A DNA stretch of 37,179 nt from Verrucomicrobiota bacterium (GTDB taxonomy: Bacteria; Verrucomicrobiota; Verrucomicrobiia; Limisphaerales; JADLHS01). The notes beneath the pieces are model-generated. The model made no database searches, had not been told where the DNA came from, and saw only the letters and a program-made list of their open reading frames with translations. Within the stretch, counting starts at the first letter, position 1. Each line of letters opens with the position of its first letter. Positions 9,594-17,631 of this stretch are shown one piece after another. A program made the position numbers and the translations under genes. The DNA lies in contig JABFSR010000227.1 of NCBI GenBank assembly GCA_013140495.1, forward strand, positions 1-37,179, given 5' to 3'.

Positions 9594-9621
9594 TTGACCC
9601 CGGCGATTTCCCAGCCAGAAT
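9594..9621 (+). promoter_or_regulatory. Candidate sigma-70-like promoter (possibly leaderless transcript)
   Basis: TTGACC (9594-9599), a 16-base spacer and CAGAAT (9616-9621). A start about seven bases downstream would fall at 9628-9629, on the GTG of the next gene, giving an mRNA with no leader. No Shine-Dalgarno sequence precedes that GTG. Eye-read only. Confidence 0.4.
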
Positions 9622-9628
9622 CAGCGGC

Positions 9629-10051
9629 GTGAGCACGGAGAACATTGCCGCCATCATTCAGGATTTGCGACGTCACCTGGCGTTGTGCCAGGAAATTCTC
9701 GGCGTGGTGGAGAGCGAGAGCGAAGCGCTGCGCGCCGCAGAGGGCGCTTTGAACTTTACCGCGTACCAGGCCAAAAAAAACTTGCTTCCCCGTCTCGACC
9801 AGTCGCTAAATCAAATCCGTCAGCACCGTTCCACCTGGCAGAGATTGGAGGCGGCGATGCGTGCGCGATTTCCGGAAGTGCCAACGTTGTTGCGACAAAA
9901 CCAGGACCTGATCATGAAGATCATCGTTTTGGACCGGGAGAACGAGCAGGCGCTGTTGCGGCGCGGCCTCGTGCCGCCGCGTCACCTCCCGCCGGCCAGC
10001 CGGCAACGGCCGCATTTTGTTGCCGACCTTTATCGCCGCCAGTCAAAGTGA
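9629..10051 (+). CDS. Small helical protein, FlgN-like
   Basis: 140-residue, almost wholly alpha-helical and coiled-coil protein. It has no signal peptide or membrane segment, so it is cytoplasmic. The arrangement resembles FlgN-type flagellar chaperones: a Glu-rich first helix, a central AKKNLLPRLDQSL, then QNQDLIMKIIVLDRENEQALLRRGL. The match is by pattern only and may be coincidental, because no other flagellar gene is in the window. Starts at GTG with no ribosome site. It ends 39 bases before the sigma-54 activator on the same strand, so the two are probably co-transcribed. The C-terminus is proline- and arginine-rich. Confidence 0.65.
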   Translation: MSTENIAAIIQDLRRHLALCQEILGVVESESEALRAAEGALNFTAYQAKKNLLPRLDQSLNQIRQHRSTWQRLEAAMRARFPEVPTLLRQNQDLIMKIIVLDRENEQALLRRGLVPPRHLPPASRQRPHFVADLYRRQSK

Positions 10052-10090
10052 GCGGAGACGATATAGCACCGGGCTGAGACCAAGAACACC

Positions 10091-11512
10091 ATGCCGATAG
10101 AAAAAATCATTGTCCTCGAAGACGACCCGATCATTCGCAAGAGCCTGGAAACGCAGTTGCGACACAAGCATTACGACGTTGCCGGCGCCGGCACCATCGC
10201 TGCCGCCGCGGAATTTCTCTCCAAGGACAACTTCGATCTCATGTTCGTGGATGTGCGCCTGCCTGATGGCGACGGTACGGAGTTGTTGCGCCAGTTGCAG
10301 TCCCGCCCGATCAAGCCGCTCGTGGTGGTGATGACGGGGTTTGGCTCTGTGGAATCCGCAGTAGCATGTATGAAGGACGGCGCGTTTGATTACATCATCA
10401 AGCCTTTTGCCCTGGATCACATTGATGTGATCCTGAAAAAGGCCGAGGAGTTCACGAGGCTGGTAAAGGTGAACGAGTTTTTTACGCGGGAGGAGGATTC
10501 CGAAAGCGGCCAGGAATTGCTCGGGCGCAGCCCGGCGATGGATCAGTTGCGCGATCTCATCCGCAAGGTGGCGCGCACACAGGCCACGGTTTTGATTCAG
10601 GGCGAAAGCGGCACCGGCAAGGAACTCGTGGCGCGCGCCATCTACCGCGAAAGTCCGCGTGTGACCGCGCCATTCATCCGCGTCAACTGTGCCGCAGTGC
10701 CTGAGAACCTCATCGAGAGCGAATTCTTCGGGCACGAACGAGGCGCGTTCACCGGTGCGGTCAACAAGCGCGAGGGGCGCTTTGAACTCGCGCACGGCGG
10801 AACAATCCTTCTCGACGAGATCAGCGAAATCTCGCCTCACGTGCAGGCAAAACTGCTGCGTGTGTTGCAGGAACGCGAACTCGAACGGGTGGGCGGTTCA
10901 CGCACCATCAAGGTGGACGTGCGTGTGATCGCCACCACCAACCGCGATCTCGAACAGAGCGTTGAGCGCAAGGAATTCCGTCAGGACCTTTATTTCCGGC
11001 TGAATGTCGTTCCCATTTTTGTGCCGCCGTTGCGGGAGCGTCGCGAGGACATTTTGTTTCTTGCCGAAAACTTCATGCGCCGTTTTGAACGCAAACACGG
11101 TGTCAAGGTCAGCGGCATTTCCAAGGAATGTCGCGCTGCGCTGGAGTCGCACAACTGGCCGGGCAACGTGCGCGAATTGCAGAACGTGGTCGAGCGCGCG
11201 GTGATTCTTTGCTCGGACGGCGAGGAGTTGAAGCCGGTGCATCTCGGATTTGGCGGGGCGGCTTCCGCTGCGGTTGGGTCGTCCGGCGTTCCGGCGGGGG
11301 TGTCAAGCCCTCCAACCAACGGCGAGATTGAATTGCTCGGTGAGATCGAGAAACGTTACATATTGCGGGCGCTTGAACAGTGCGGCGGCAACCGCACCCA
11401 CACCGCGCGAAAACTTGGTTTGAGCATCCGCACCCTGCGCAACAAACTCAAGGAATACGGCATTGCGCCGGTTGCCGAAGCGGAAGAAGCCGAGGCCGTG
11501 GAAGAAGATTGA
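10091..11512 (+). CDS. NtrC-family sigma-54-dependent response regulator
   Basis: Three-domain bacterial enhancer-binding protein. The receiver domain (1-120) has Asp54 in MFVDVRLPDGDG as phospho-acceptor and Lys in IIKPFAL. The AAA+ domain has Walker A GESGTGKE at about 171-178, the sigma-54-contacting GAFTGA loop at about 218-223, Walker B GGTILLDEI near 236-244 and the arginine-rich sensor regions. A Fis-type helix-turn-helix closes the protein (RTHTARKLGLSIRTLRNKL, about 434-452). All elements needed for activation are present. No histidine kinase is adjacent, so the partner is unknown. The link to the FlgN-like gene upstream suggests, weakly, control of flagellar or pilus genes in the manner of FlbD or PilR. 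Confidence 0.93.
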   Translation: MPIEKIIVLEDDPIIRKSLETQLRHKHYDVAGAGTIAAAAEFLSKDNFDLMFVDVRLPDGDGTELLRQLQSRPIKPLVVVMTGFGSVESAVACMKDGAFDYIIKPFALDHIDVILKKAEEFTRLVKVNEFFTREEDSESGQELLGRSPAMDQLRDLIRKVARTQATVLIQGESGTGKELVARAIYRESPRVTAPFIRVNCAAVPENLIESEFFGHERGAFTGAVNKREGRFELAHGGTILLDEISEISPHVQAKLLRVLQERELERVGGSRTIKVDVRVIATTNRDLEQSVERKEFRQDLYFRLNVVPIFVPPLRERREDILFLAENFMRRFERKHGVKVSGISKECRAALESHNWPGNVRELQNVVERAVILCSDGEELKPVHLGFGGAASAAVGSSGVPAGVSSPPTNGEIELLGEIEKRYILRALEQCGGNRTHTARKLGLSIRTLRNKLKEYGIAPVAEAEEAEAVEED

Positions 11513-11513
11513 A

Positions 11514-11551
11514 CCTGCCCGGACTTCCTTGATGGAGTGCTCCAAGGCAGG
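11514..11551. other. Hairpin between convergent genes
   Basis: CCTGCC (11514-11519) and GGCAGG (11546-11551) close a stem with a partly paired inner region. It lies between the 3' ends of the sigma-54 activator and the DUF1573-cytochrome gene. There is no T-run on either side, so it is only a possible transcription end or mRNA-stabilising hairpin. Confidence 0.3.
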
Positions 11552-11565
11552 GGATCAAACAGAAG

Positions 11566-12504
11566 TCACTTCGCTGTCGCGCTTGGAATGGAGGCGTGTG
11601 TTGCCGCCGGTGTCTTTGGGAAATCTTTCACCAGATAATCCACGAGTGATTCAATCTGTGCGTCAGTCAATGGTCCGCCTTGCGCTTGTGAGAATGCGGG
11701 CATGAGGGTGCCGGCTTTCCCGTTCACAATAAATAATGTCCAATACTCAGCAGTAGGCGGTGTTTTCAGGTTGTGGAGATCGGTGACCATTGTGGCCCGG
11801 TGCTCGGCCTCATGGCAGATGCCGCATGAAGCGGCGTAGAGTTCCTTGCCCATTTTGCCTCGCGCCTTGTGCACATGGCAGGTCGCGCAATCGCCCTTGA
11901 ACACCGCCTGCCGGTCCACCTTGGCGAGTTCCTGATTCTTTGCGCGGGCGGCGTCGGTAATGAGTGGTTGTTGTCCCGGGGCATGCGGCGTGATTGGTTC
12001 TGGCGGTGGAATTATGGACCTCACCATAAGTGTCCTGTTTCCCTTGTCGGTCATCAGCGTAACAGTTTTTGGAATTACACCGCTTTTGCCGGCAAGATTC
12101 ATGACGACGGGAATTTCTCCGGTCTCGCCCGGCGCAACCTTCCAAGGCAACTGCGGGAGCTTTGCAACGGTGCACCCACAGGATCCTGGAGCGGCATTTA
12201 CAGTCACCACGTCCGGCGAAACATTCGTGAAGGCGAATTTGAAATGGGCCTCGGGTTCGCCAATCTTGGCGACGTATTCCTGGGAAACCGAATTCCAAGC
12301 GAGCACGGTGTCAGGCAACTGCCCGGCTGCCAGGGGTTGAACTGGCACGGCGATTGGAGTTGTAGCGACAGGTGACGCGGCTTGAGAGCGCGCCTGTGGC
12401 ACGAGGGGTGGCGGCGGGGCAAATAGTAGCGGGGCATTCGTGGATTGCGCCAGGAGGGAGGTTGTCAGCGCAGTGGTCGCGAATAAACTGAAACAAAGCT
12501 TCAT
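11566..12504 (-). CDS. DUF1573 - cytochrome c fusion protein (exported)
   Basis: An ATG at 12504 starts a clean signal peptide (MKLCFSLFATTALTTSLLAQ). The frame also opens at an unlikely TTG at 12564 overlapping ribH. A proline/alanine linker (about 21-60) leads to a DUF1573 beta domain (about 65-165) with the typical SCGC at 108-111. Next is a cytochrome c-like region with two haem-binding CxxCH motifs, CATCH at 206-210 and CGICH at 227-231, and a candidate axial Met268 in GTLMPAF. It is therefore probably a periplasmic dihaem, or one-and-a-half-domain, electron carrier. DUF1573 has no firm function. The partner oxidoreductase is not in the window. It lies just downstream of ribH on the same strand, which need not mean shared function. 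Confidence 0.82.
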   Translation of the reverse strand: MKLCFSLFATTALTTSLLAQSTNAPLLFAPPPPLVPQARSQAASPVATTPIAVPVQPLAAGQLPDTVLAWNSVSQEYVAKIGEPEAHFKFAFTNVSPDVVTVNAAPGSCGCTVAKLPQLPWKVAPGETGEIPVVMNLAGKSGVIPKTVTLMTDKGNRTLMVRSIIPPPEPITPHAPGQQPLITDAARAKNQELAKVDRQAVFKGDCATCHVHKARGKMGKELYAASCGICHEAEHRATMVTDLHNLKTPPTAEYWTLFIVNGKAGTLMPAFSQAQGGPLTDAQIESLVDYLVKDFPKTPAATHASIPSATAK

Positions 12505-12560
12505 GATGAGGCTGAAGATAGCTTTCACGGGAGGGTTTGACGAGTCAGAAATTGATCTCT

Positions 12561-13070
12561 TCAAAACGGCACGTCGTCGTCCAATTCTGCCGCAAGTCCC
12601 GCCATGACCCGGGCCATTTCGAGGGCGGTCTGAGCCGCCTCGGTGCCGCGATTGTGTTTAGGGTCGCAACAGCGGGCTTTCGCCTGTTCCTGGCTCTCCA
12701 GCAGCAACACTTCATGGATGACCGGCACTCCCGTTTCCAACTGGATGCTCATGAGTGCGCGGCTCACGGCATCGCCGATCTGGGCGGCATGAACGGTCTG
12801 CCCGCGCAGGATGACCCCGAGGCAGAGGATGGCGACGGGACGTGGTGCGTGGTGCGTGGTGCGTGATGAGCGGGCGAGCCGTGCAACAACGACGGGAATC
12901 TCATATGCACCCGGCACGCGGACGACGCGGACAACGGCACCGGCGCGTTTCAATTCCGCATGGGCGGCGCGCAACATGGCGTCCACATAGCGTGAGTTGT
13001 ATTTCGACGCGACAATGGCGAACGTGCCACCTTTGTATTTCGATTTACGGCTGGAATTCTTGCGCAACAT
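12561..13070 (-). CDS. ribH: 6,7-dimethyl-8-ribityllumazine synthase
   Basis: Penultimate step of riboflavin synthesis, condensing the ribityl-aminouracil with dihydroxybutanone phosphate, usually as a 60-mer or pentamer in the cytoplasm. Seen: FAIVASKYNS (N-terminal substrate pocket), RVPGAYEIPV, LGVILRGQTVHAAQI with the catalytic-type His, TGVPVIHEVLLLES and HNRGTEAAQTALEM. Between RLA and AILCLGV the loop is several residues longer than usual because it is encoded by four copies of a seven-base repeat (12841-12868). The start is an ATG at 13070. No FMN riboswitch is visible upstream, and no other rib genes are nearby. Confidence 0.92.
   Translation of the reverse strand: MLRKNSSRKSKYKGGTFAIVASKYNSRYVDAMLRAAHAELKRAGAVVRVVRVPGAYEIPVVVARLARSSRTTHHAPRPVAILCLGVILRGQTVHAAQIGDAVSRALMSIQLETGVPVIHEVLLLESQEQAKARCCDPKHNRGTEAAQTALEMARVMAGLAAELDDDVPF
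12841..12868. repeat. Four tandem heptamers inside ribH
   Basis: CGTGGTG is repeated three times and followed by CGTGATG, 28 bases in all, within the ribH reading frame. On the coding strand it gives a Thr/His/Ala/Pro-rich loop. The unit is not a multiple of three, so loss or gain of one copy would shift the frame. Confidence 0.85.
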
Positions 13071-13148
13071 AATTCAGGCGCAGGCTATGAGAAAAAGCCT
13101 GCAAATTCCAAGCTCCAACAATGCAAAAAGTTTCACATTGCGATACAG

Positions 13149-13176
13149 TTGGCACGCCATTTAGTTCTTGTATAGA
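13149..13176 (+). promoter_or_regulatory. Candidate sigma-70-like promoter
   Basis: TTGGCA (13149-13154), 16 bases, TATAGA (13171-13176), 40 bases before the ATG at 13217. The same bases include TTGGCACG, a perfect sigma-54 -24 element, but the -12 GC is missing, so the sigma-70 reading is preferred. Confidence 0.4.
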
Positions 13177-13216
13177 TGGTTTTGCCTGATAGTCTTGAGT
13201 CAGAGATTCAGGCCTG

Positions 13217-15064
13217 ATGAACCCGCATCCCAAAACTCGAACGATTCGCAAACATGCGACGTTCAAATGCGGCATGATGCGGCTTTGCATTTTTGCCGCA
13301 GTCATGGTTCATGGCCTCTCTGCCTCCGCTGAGGAAAAGGTCAGCGAGATCCAAGCTGATCTTCATTCAACCACCATCAGCGGCTACGTTGATTCCAACC
13401 TCGTCGTCGGGCAGCCGCAGCCTGCTAATGACAACTTTGCAGGCCGGTTTACGATTGCTGAATCGAACGTCACAATTTCAAATACACTGGCAGGCGCTAC
13501 GTACGAATCTGGCGAACCGTTCGTCCCCGGTGTTTCCAGCGGGCAGACTGCGTGGTGGACATGGACCGCGCCTTCCAATGGCATTGTCACGTTGGGAGTC
13601 AGCGGCACGGGCTTCGCGCCGTTGCTCACGGTTTATTCCGGGACGGAACTGGGGAATCTTTCCTTGCTGGCGAGCAACACTTTTCTCGCGTGTTACACGA
13701 ACATTCCAGATTCAAACGGCGTTGGCGGATACGGTGCCAGTGAGTGTGGCTGTCACTGGCGTGTGAGGAATTCGACGACGCTTCACGTGAGTCGTGGACA
13801 TTCCTATCAAATTGCCTTGGACTCGGCGGTTCATGTGGACGCTTCCTACCAGCCCGTACCCATGGCATTCACCAACGCTAACACGGGAACCATTCACTAT
13901 TGGCAGGGGTGGTCTCCCGTTCAAACGACAAACATTCCTGTTGGTGGTGATGTTCAACTCTACGTCCAATTTACCGCCGCGCCCGGTAATGACGACTTCG
14001 GGAATGCAGGCATACTTAGTGGTGCCCGCCTACGATCCCATGCTTCAAATCTTGGCGCGACCAGTGAAATAAACGAGCCGGACCATCTGGGAAATCCAGG
14101 AGGTAGTTCGGTCTGGTTTTCATGGACTGCCCCGGCATCGGGACGCGTGACTCTTTCCACGAATGAGATTCCTCCTTACGCACCTCCTGACTGGCAAAGT
14201 TATGGCGTCATCATCTGGTTATCAGGAAACTATTACCCCACTTGTGGAGTCGAAGTTGATCAAGACCCGCCGCCACCATTCTTCCCAATCTTTGCCGCCT
14301 ACACCGGCGATGTCGTCGGTTCCCTGACTGCGGCAAATAATCTTCCGCTCTTGCTCGACGCTTTTCCACACGCCGTTTCGTTCGATGCGGTGGAAGGCGA
14401 GAACTACCACATCGCCTTCGACGGCAACAAGGGTACGACCGGCGACATTCCGATGTTTCTTGCGCTGACACGGCCCGCTTCCAACGACGCTTTCGAGCGC
14501 CGAATTCGATTGCGTGGTGTTTCGGTTGCCGCCACGGGCTACAACGCCGGCGCAACGCATCAAGATGGCGAGCCGTTTGTCGGTCAGGATGGTAAAACGG
14601 TTTGGTGGACATGGACGGCGCCAATGAGCGGGCCGGTTTCGATCCGGTTGGATGGGAGCGACTACGCCTTTCCCGTCAAGGTGTACACCGGTTCAACGCT
14701 GACTACTCTGCAAACCATTGCCGCTGGCGACGGGCAAGCGACGTTTGATGCAGTTGAAGGCGAAACCTACCAGATTGGGGTGGGCGACTCCGCCGGGCGC
14801 ACCGGTCACATCCGACTGAATCTGCAAGCGACGAGGATCGAAGCACAACTCTTGAGCGTGGTTCGCACGCGTTCCAATCGTGCCTTGCTGCAATATGCGG
14901 CAGTTCCGGGCCAGCGCATTGTTCTCCTCCGCTCAAACAATGGTACGAACTGGCAACCGCTTGCCTCTGCGCGTGCCCGCAACAACGCGGTGATATTCGG
15001 TGTTCGTCGCGTGCCTACGGACTCAGGTCCGTTCTACCGTGCGATCATTTTTGACCGGCGCTAG
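13217..15064 (+). CDS. Secreted protein with three NDxF...WWTWTAP repeat domains
   Basis: Exported protein. A hydrophobic signal segment (MMRLCIFAAVMVHGLSASA) begins at about residue 20, so the true start may be the ATG at 13274 rather than 13217. Three similar domains follow, each opening with N-D-x-F (about 71, 257, 422), then GATxExGEP, then a W[WF][TS]WTAP core (about 112, 300, 462) and a YTG/YSG strand. The first two domains carry insertions, including a Cys-containing loop (CYTNI to GCHW) in the first. A C-terminal module ends with PFYRAIIFDRR, similar in plan to the tails of three other exported proteins here. The repeat is common in verrucomicrobial secreted proteins. No enzymatic motif is seen, and surface binding is only an inference. 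Confidence 0.8.
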   Translation: MNPHPKTRTIRKHATFKCGMMRLCIFAAVMVHGLSASAEEKVSEIQADLHSTTISGYVDSNLVVGQPQPANDNFAGRFTIAESNVTISNTLAGATYESGEPFVPGVSSGQTAWWTWTAPSNGIVTLGVSGTGFAPLLTVYSGTELGNLSLLASNTFLACYTNIPDSNGVGGYGASECGCHWRVRNSTTLHVSRGHSYQIALDSAVHVDASYQPVPMAFTNANTGTIHYWQGWSPVQTTNIPVGGDVQLYVQFTAAPGNDDFGNAGILSGARLRSHASNLGATSEINEPDHLGNPGGSSVWFSWTAPASGRVTLSTNEIPPYAPPDWQSYGVIIWLSGNYYPTCGVEVDQDPPPPFFPIFAAYTGDVVGSLTAANNLPLLLDAFPHAVSFDAVEGENYHIAFDGNKGTTGDIPMFLALTRPASNDAFERRIRLRGVSVAATGYNAGATHQDGEPFVGQDGKTVWWTWTAPMSGPVSIRLDGSDYAFPVKVYTGSTLTTLQTIAAGDGQATFDAVEGETYQIGVGDSAGRTGHIRLNLQATRIEAQLLSVVRTRSNRALLQYAAVPGQRIVLLRSNNGTNWQPLASARARNNAVIFGVRRVPTDSGPFYRAIIFDRR

Positions 15065-15205
15065 AACGTGTCAGTCAATGCGGCTTGCGTAGGATCGAGT
15101 CCGGGTCCATTCAATCATTTCTGCAATCATATTCTTGCCGGCCAAGCTCGGGAGAACAATGACGACAGAATCTGTCGCAGATAACGCGTTCGGAAAGTGC
15201 GACGC

Positions 15206-16189
15206 TCATCCCCCCACCGCTGCGCGCGCTTCCGCTGCGAGTGCTGTGCTCAGATAGCGTTCGCCGGTGGAGCACGCGATGGTGACGATCATCTTGCCGC
15301 GATTCTCGGGGCGTCGCGCGATTTCGATGGCCGCAGTGACGTTCGCGCCGGTGGAAATACCCACGAGCAATCCTTCTTCCTTTGCAAGCCGTCGCGCCAT
15401 TGCAAACGAGTCGTCGTTGGAAACCTGGACGCACTCGACGATTTGCGGGTTGCCGTTACCGTCCTTGAGGTGAAGATTTTTTGGAACGAAGCCTGCACCG
15501 GTGCCTTGAATCTTGTGCGGGCCGGGTTTGACCGGTTCGCCCGCGAGCGTTTGTGAAATCACCGGCGAATCTTTCGGTTCAACCGCGATGGCTTTGAACG
15601 AGGGTTTCTTCGCCTTGATGACTTCACAGCAGCCGGTGATCGTTCCGCCCGTGCCGACGGCGGAGACGAGGATGTCAATCTTCCCGTCGGTGTCCTCCCA
15701 CAATTCCACCGCCGTGGTTTTCTTGTGGATTTCAGGATTGGCGGGATTCTCAAACTGCTGGGGAATCCATGCGTTGGGAGTTTCCTTGGCGAGTTGTTCA
15801 GCGCGGGCGATGGCGCCTTTCATGCCTTCCGGGCCAGGCGTCAGAACCAGCTTTGCGCCGAGCATCGCCAGCAGCGTGCGGCGTTCGAGCGACATGGTTT
15901 CCGGCATGGTGAGAATGAGTTGATAGCCCTTGGCCGCCGCGACAAACGCGAGGGCGATGCCGGTGTTGCCGCTGGTGGGTTCGATGATGACCGTGTCTTT
16001 CTTGAGGATGCCGCGTTTCTCGGCATCCTCGATCATCGCCATGCCGATGCGATCCTTGACGCTGCCAAGCGGATTGAAGAACTCGCACTTGAGCAAAATC
16101 GTGGCTTCGAGTCCTGCGGTGACTTTGTTGAGTTTGACCAAAGGTGTGCGACCGACGGTTTCGACTATGTTGTTATAGATTCTGCCCAT
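15206..16189 (-). CDS. cysK: Cysteine synthase A (O-acetylserine sulfhydrylase)
   Basis: PLP-dependent enzyme making cysteine from O-acetylserine and sulfide in the cytoplasm. Seen: Lys45 in [11 protein letters not shown] (Schiff-base lysine), the substrate-binding TSGNTG loop at 72-77, the phosphate-binding GTGGTITG segment, [12 protein letters not shown], and Ser in [11 protein letters not shown] near the pyridine nitrogen. Length (327) is normal for CysK, with no C-terminal CBS domains, so it is not cystathionine beta-synthase. There is no Shine-Dalgarno before the ATG. It is the last of three same-strand genes (hpf, amidohydrolase, cysK), with about 100 bases to the one upstream. Confidence 0.95.
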   Translation of the reverse strand: MGRIYNNIVETVGRTPLVKLNKVTAGLEATILLKCEFFNPLGSVKDRIGMAMIEDAEKRGILKKDTVIIEPTSGNTGIALAFVAAAKGYQLILTMPETMSLERRTLLAMLGAKLVLTPGPEGMKGAIARAEQLAKETPNAWIPQQFENPANPEIHKKTTAVELWEDTDGKIDILVSAVGTGGTITGCCEVIKAKKPSFKAIAVEPKDSPVISQTLAGEPVKPGPHKIQGTGAGFVPKNLHLKDGNGNPQIVECVQVSNDDSFAMARRLAKEEGLLVGISTGANVTAAIEIARRPENRGKMIVTIACSTGERYLSTALAAEARAAVGG

Positions 16190-16294
16190 AATTTTAGACG
16201 GATGATTGTTTGAGTAACAGGTGGGAGTCTTGGGGGAAGCGAAAATCAGGGCAAGCGTTTTTTTGCATAAGCGCAGATGGTAACGCCGCAGTCG

Positions 16295-17575
16295 TCAACC
16301 TGGAGTGACTGCCCAGTCGCCGCCGATCATGCTTGCGCTCACGTCGCCGGAATGTTGCACCACGGCTTCGGTTGCGGCGGCGGCTCCTCCTGAAAAGGGC
16401 AGGGCGATGAGGTCGGCGGATGCGCCACGTTTCAGTTCGCCGAGTTTGCCGCGCTGGCCGAGTGCGTGTGCCGCGTTGAGCGTGACCATCTTGAGGATTT
16501 GTTGTGGCGAGACGCCAGGATGCTTCGTGGCGAAGGCGCGCATCTCCGCAAACATGGTCAACGTGGGCATCTGCTTCCGCTTTGACAACACAGTCGCAAG
16601 GCTGTCCGTGCCAAGGCAGATGTTGACGCCGGCATCGCTTAATTCCTCAAAGGGAAATTTGCCGTGCTGAAAATACTCATGGCTGCGCGGACAATGAACA
16701 ACGCTGACTCGTTTCCGCGCGAGCAGTTGTGCATCCCCGGGCGCAAGGTGGTTCACGTGAACCGCCAGCAGATGCGGGCCGAGCGCGTTCTGGCGGGCGA
16801 GGTGTTGCACGGGTGAAAGTTTCCCGCAATCGCGCATGTCGCGTTCATTGCGCTTGAGCCAGTTGAACATTTCCCCTCGCGCCGTGGTGAACATTTCAAA
16901 CTCGGTCGCTGACTCGGCGACGTGCGTCGTGACGCGGAGCTTTCGTTTGCGGGCGAGAGCAGTGGTGAGCCGGAGCAACTTTGGCGTGGTGGAGTAGGGC
17001 GCGTGCGGAGACAATGCTCCACGGCAACGGCCATGGGGCAGCTGATCCAGTTTTTCCCGCGCCTCACGGAGGATGAGTTCGGGTTTGCGCCGGCTTTTGA
17101 CACCGGTCATTTCGAGGAACGAAATGACCCGCAGCGGCGTGGTTTCCCACACGTCCGGCAGGAGTTCCGGAACGGCTTCGATGTCCCCCACGGTGGTTGT
17201 GCCGGAGCGGAGGAGCTGTCTCGCACCGTCAATCCAGGACTCGGCGTAATCCGAAAATGTCCAATGCGACTTCTCGGTGGTGATGAGCTTGATCCAGTCA
17301 CTGAAACTTTTCCGGGGCGGAAACAACCCGGCCATGTGGGTGTAGTCCAGGTGGCAATGCGCGTTGATGAGTCCGGGCAACACGATGCTCTCACCAAGGT
17401 CAACTGTCTCCCCGGAAAACTTTCCCTTAAGTTGCCGCCACCGGCCAACCGCCTGGATGCGCCCGCCGGAAACAACAACCGCGCCGTCTTCGATTGCCGG
17501 ATGGCAGATTGGAAGGACGACGCGGCTGCGAATTAGAAGTGTGTTGTTCGTTGATGGAGGATGGTTGATGGGCAC
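16295..17575 (-). CDS. Amidohydrolase, aminofutalosine-deaminase-like (MqnX-like)
   Basis: Metal-dependent amidohydrolase of the cytosine deaminase/Atz-Trz/MqnX group. Metal and catalytic motifs are all present: HCHLD (HxH at 73-75), SPHAPYS, THVAES, HVNHL, and GTDSLA with the catalytic Asp. The HCPRSHEYF stretch and overall plan resemble 6-amino-6-deoxyfutalosine deaminase of the futalosine menaquinone route. No other mqn gene is in the window, so 8-oxoguanine, cytosine or S-adenosylhomocysteine deaminases remain possible. It starts at GTG, because an in-frame stop lies two codons upstream. The first dozen residues are encoded by GTTGATG-type heptamers. Confidence 0.8.
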   Translation of the reverse strand: MPINHPPSTNNTLLIRSRVVLPICHPAIEDGAVVVSGGRIQAVGRWRQLKGKFSGETVDLGESIVLPGLINAHCHLDYTHMAGLFPPRKSFSDWIKLITTEKSHWTFSDYAESWIDGARQLLRSGTTTVGDIEAVPELLPDVWETTPLRVISFLEMTGVKSRRKPELILREAREKLDQLPHGRCRGALSPHAPYSTTPKLLRLTTALARKRKLRVTTHVAESATEFEMFTTARGEMFNWLKRNERDMRDCGKLSPVQHLARQNALGPHLLAVHVNHLAPGDAQLLARKRVSVVHCPRSHEYFQHGKFPFEELSDAGVNICLGTDSLATVLSKRKQMPTLTMFAEMRAFATKHPGVSPQQILKMVTLNAAHALGQRGKLGELKRGASADLIALPFSGGAAAATEAVVQHSGDVSASMIGGDWAVTPG

Positions 17576-17623
17576 GGATCAAACGCGTTCAGTTCTATCA
17601 ACCATCAACTTTGAGCCATCAAC
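17550..17623. repeat. Inverted pair of GTTGATG heptamer arrays
   Basis: 17550-17570 reads GTTGATG-GAGGATG-GTTGATG on the plus strand. 17596-17623 reads TATCAAC-CATCAAC-TTTGAGC-CATCAAC, the same unit inverted, also with strict seven-base period. They surround the start of the amidohydrolase gene and could fold into a hairpin over its leader. Confidence 0.7.
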
Positions 17624-17631
17624 CCTCCCAA

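Noticed and set aside
13149..13165. Sigma-54 promoter (TTGGCACG)
   Set aside because: The -12 region reads TTAGT, not TTGCW, so the essential GC is absent.
13071..13216. FMN riboswitch upstream of ribH
   Set aside because: No conserved RFN helices are visible. The region fits only promoter sequence for the opposite gene.
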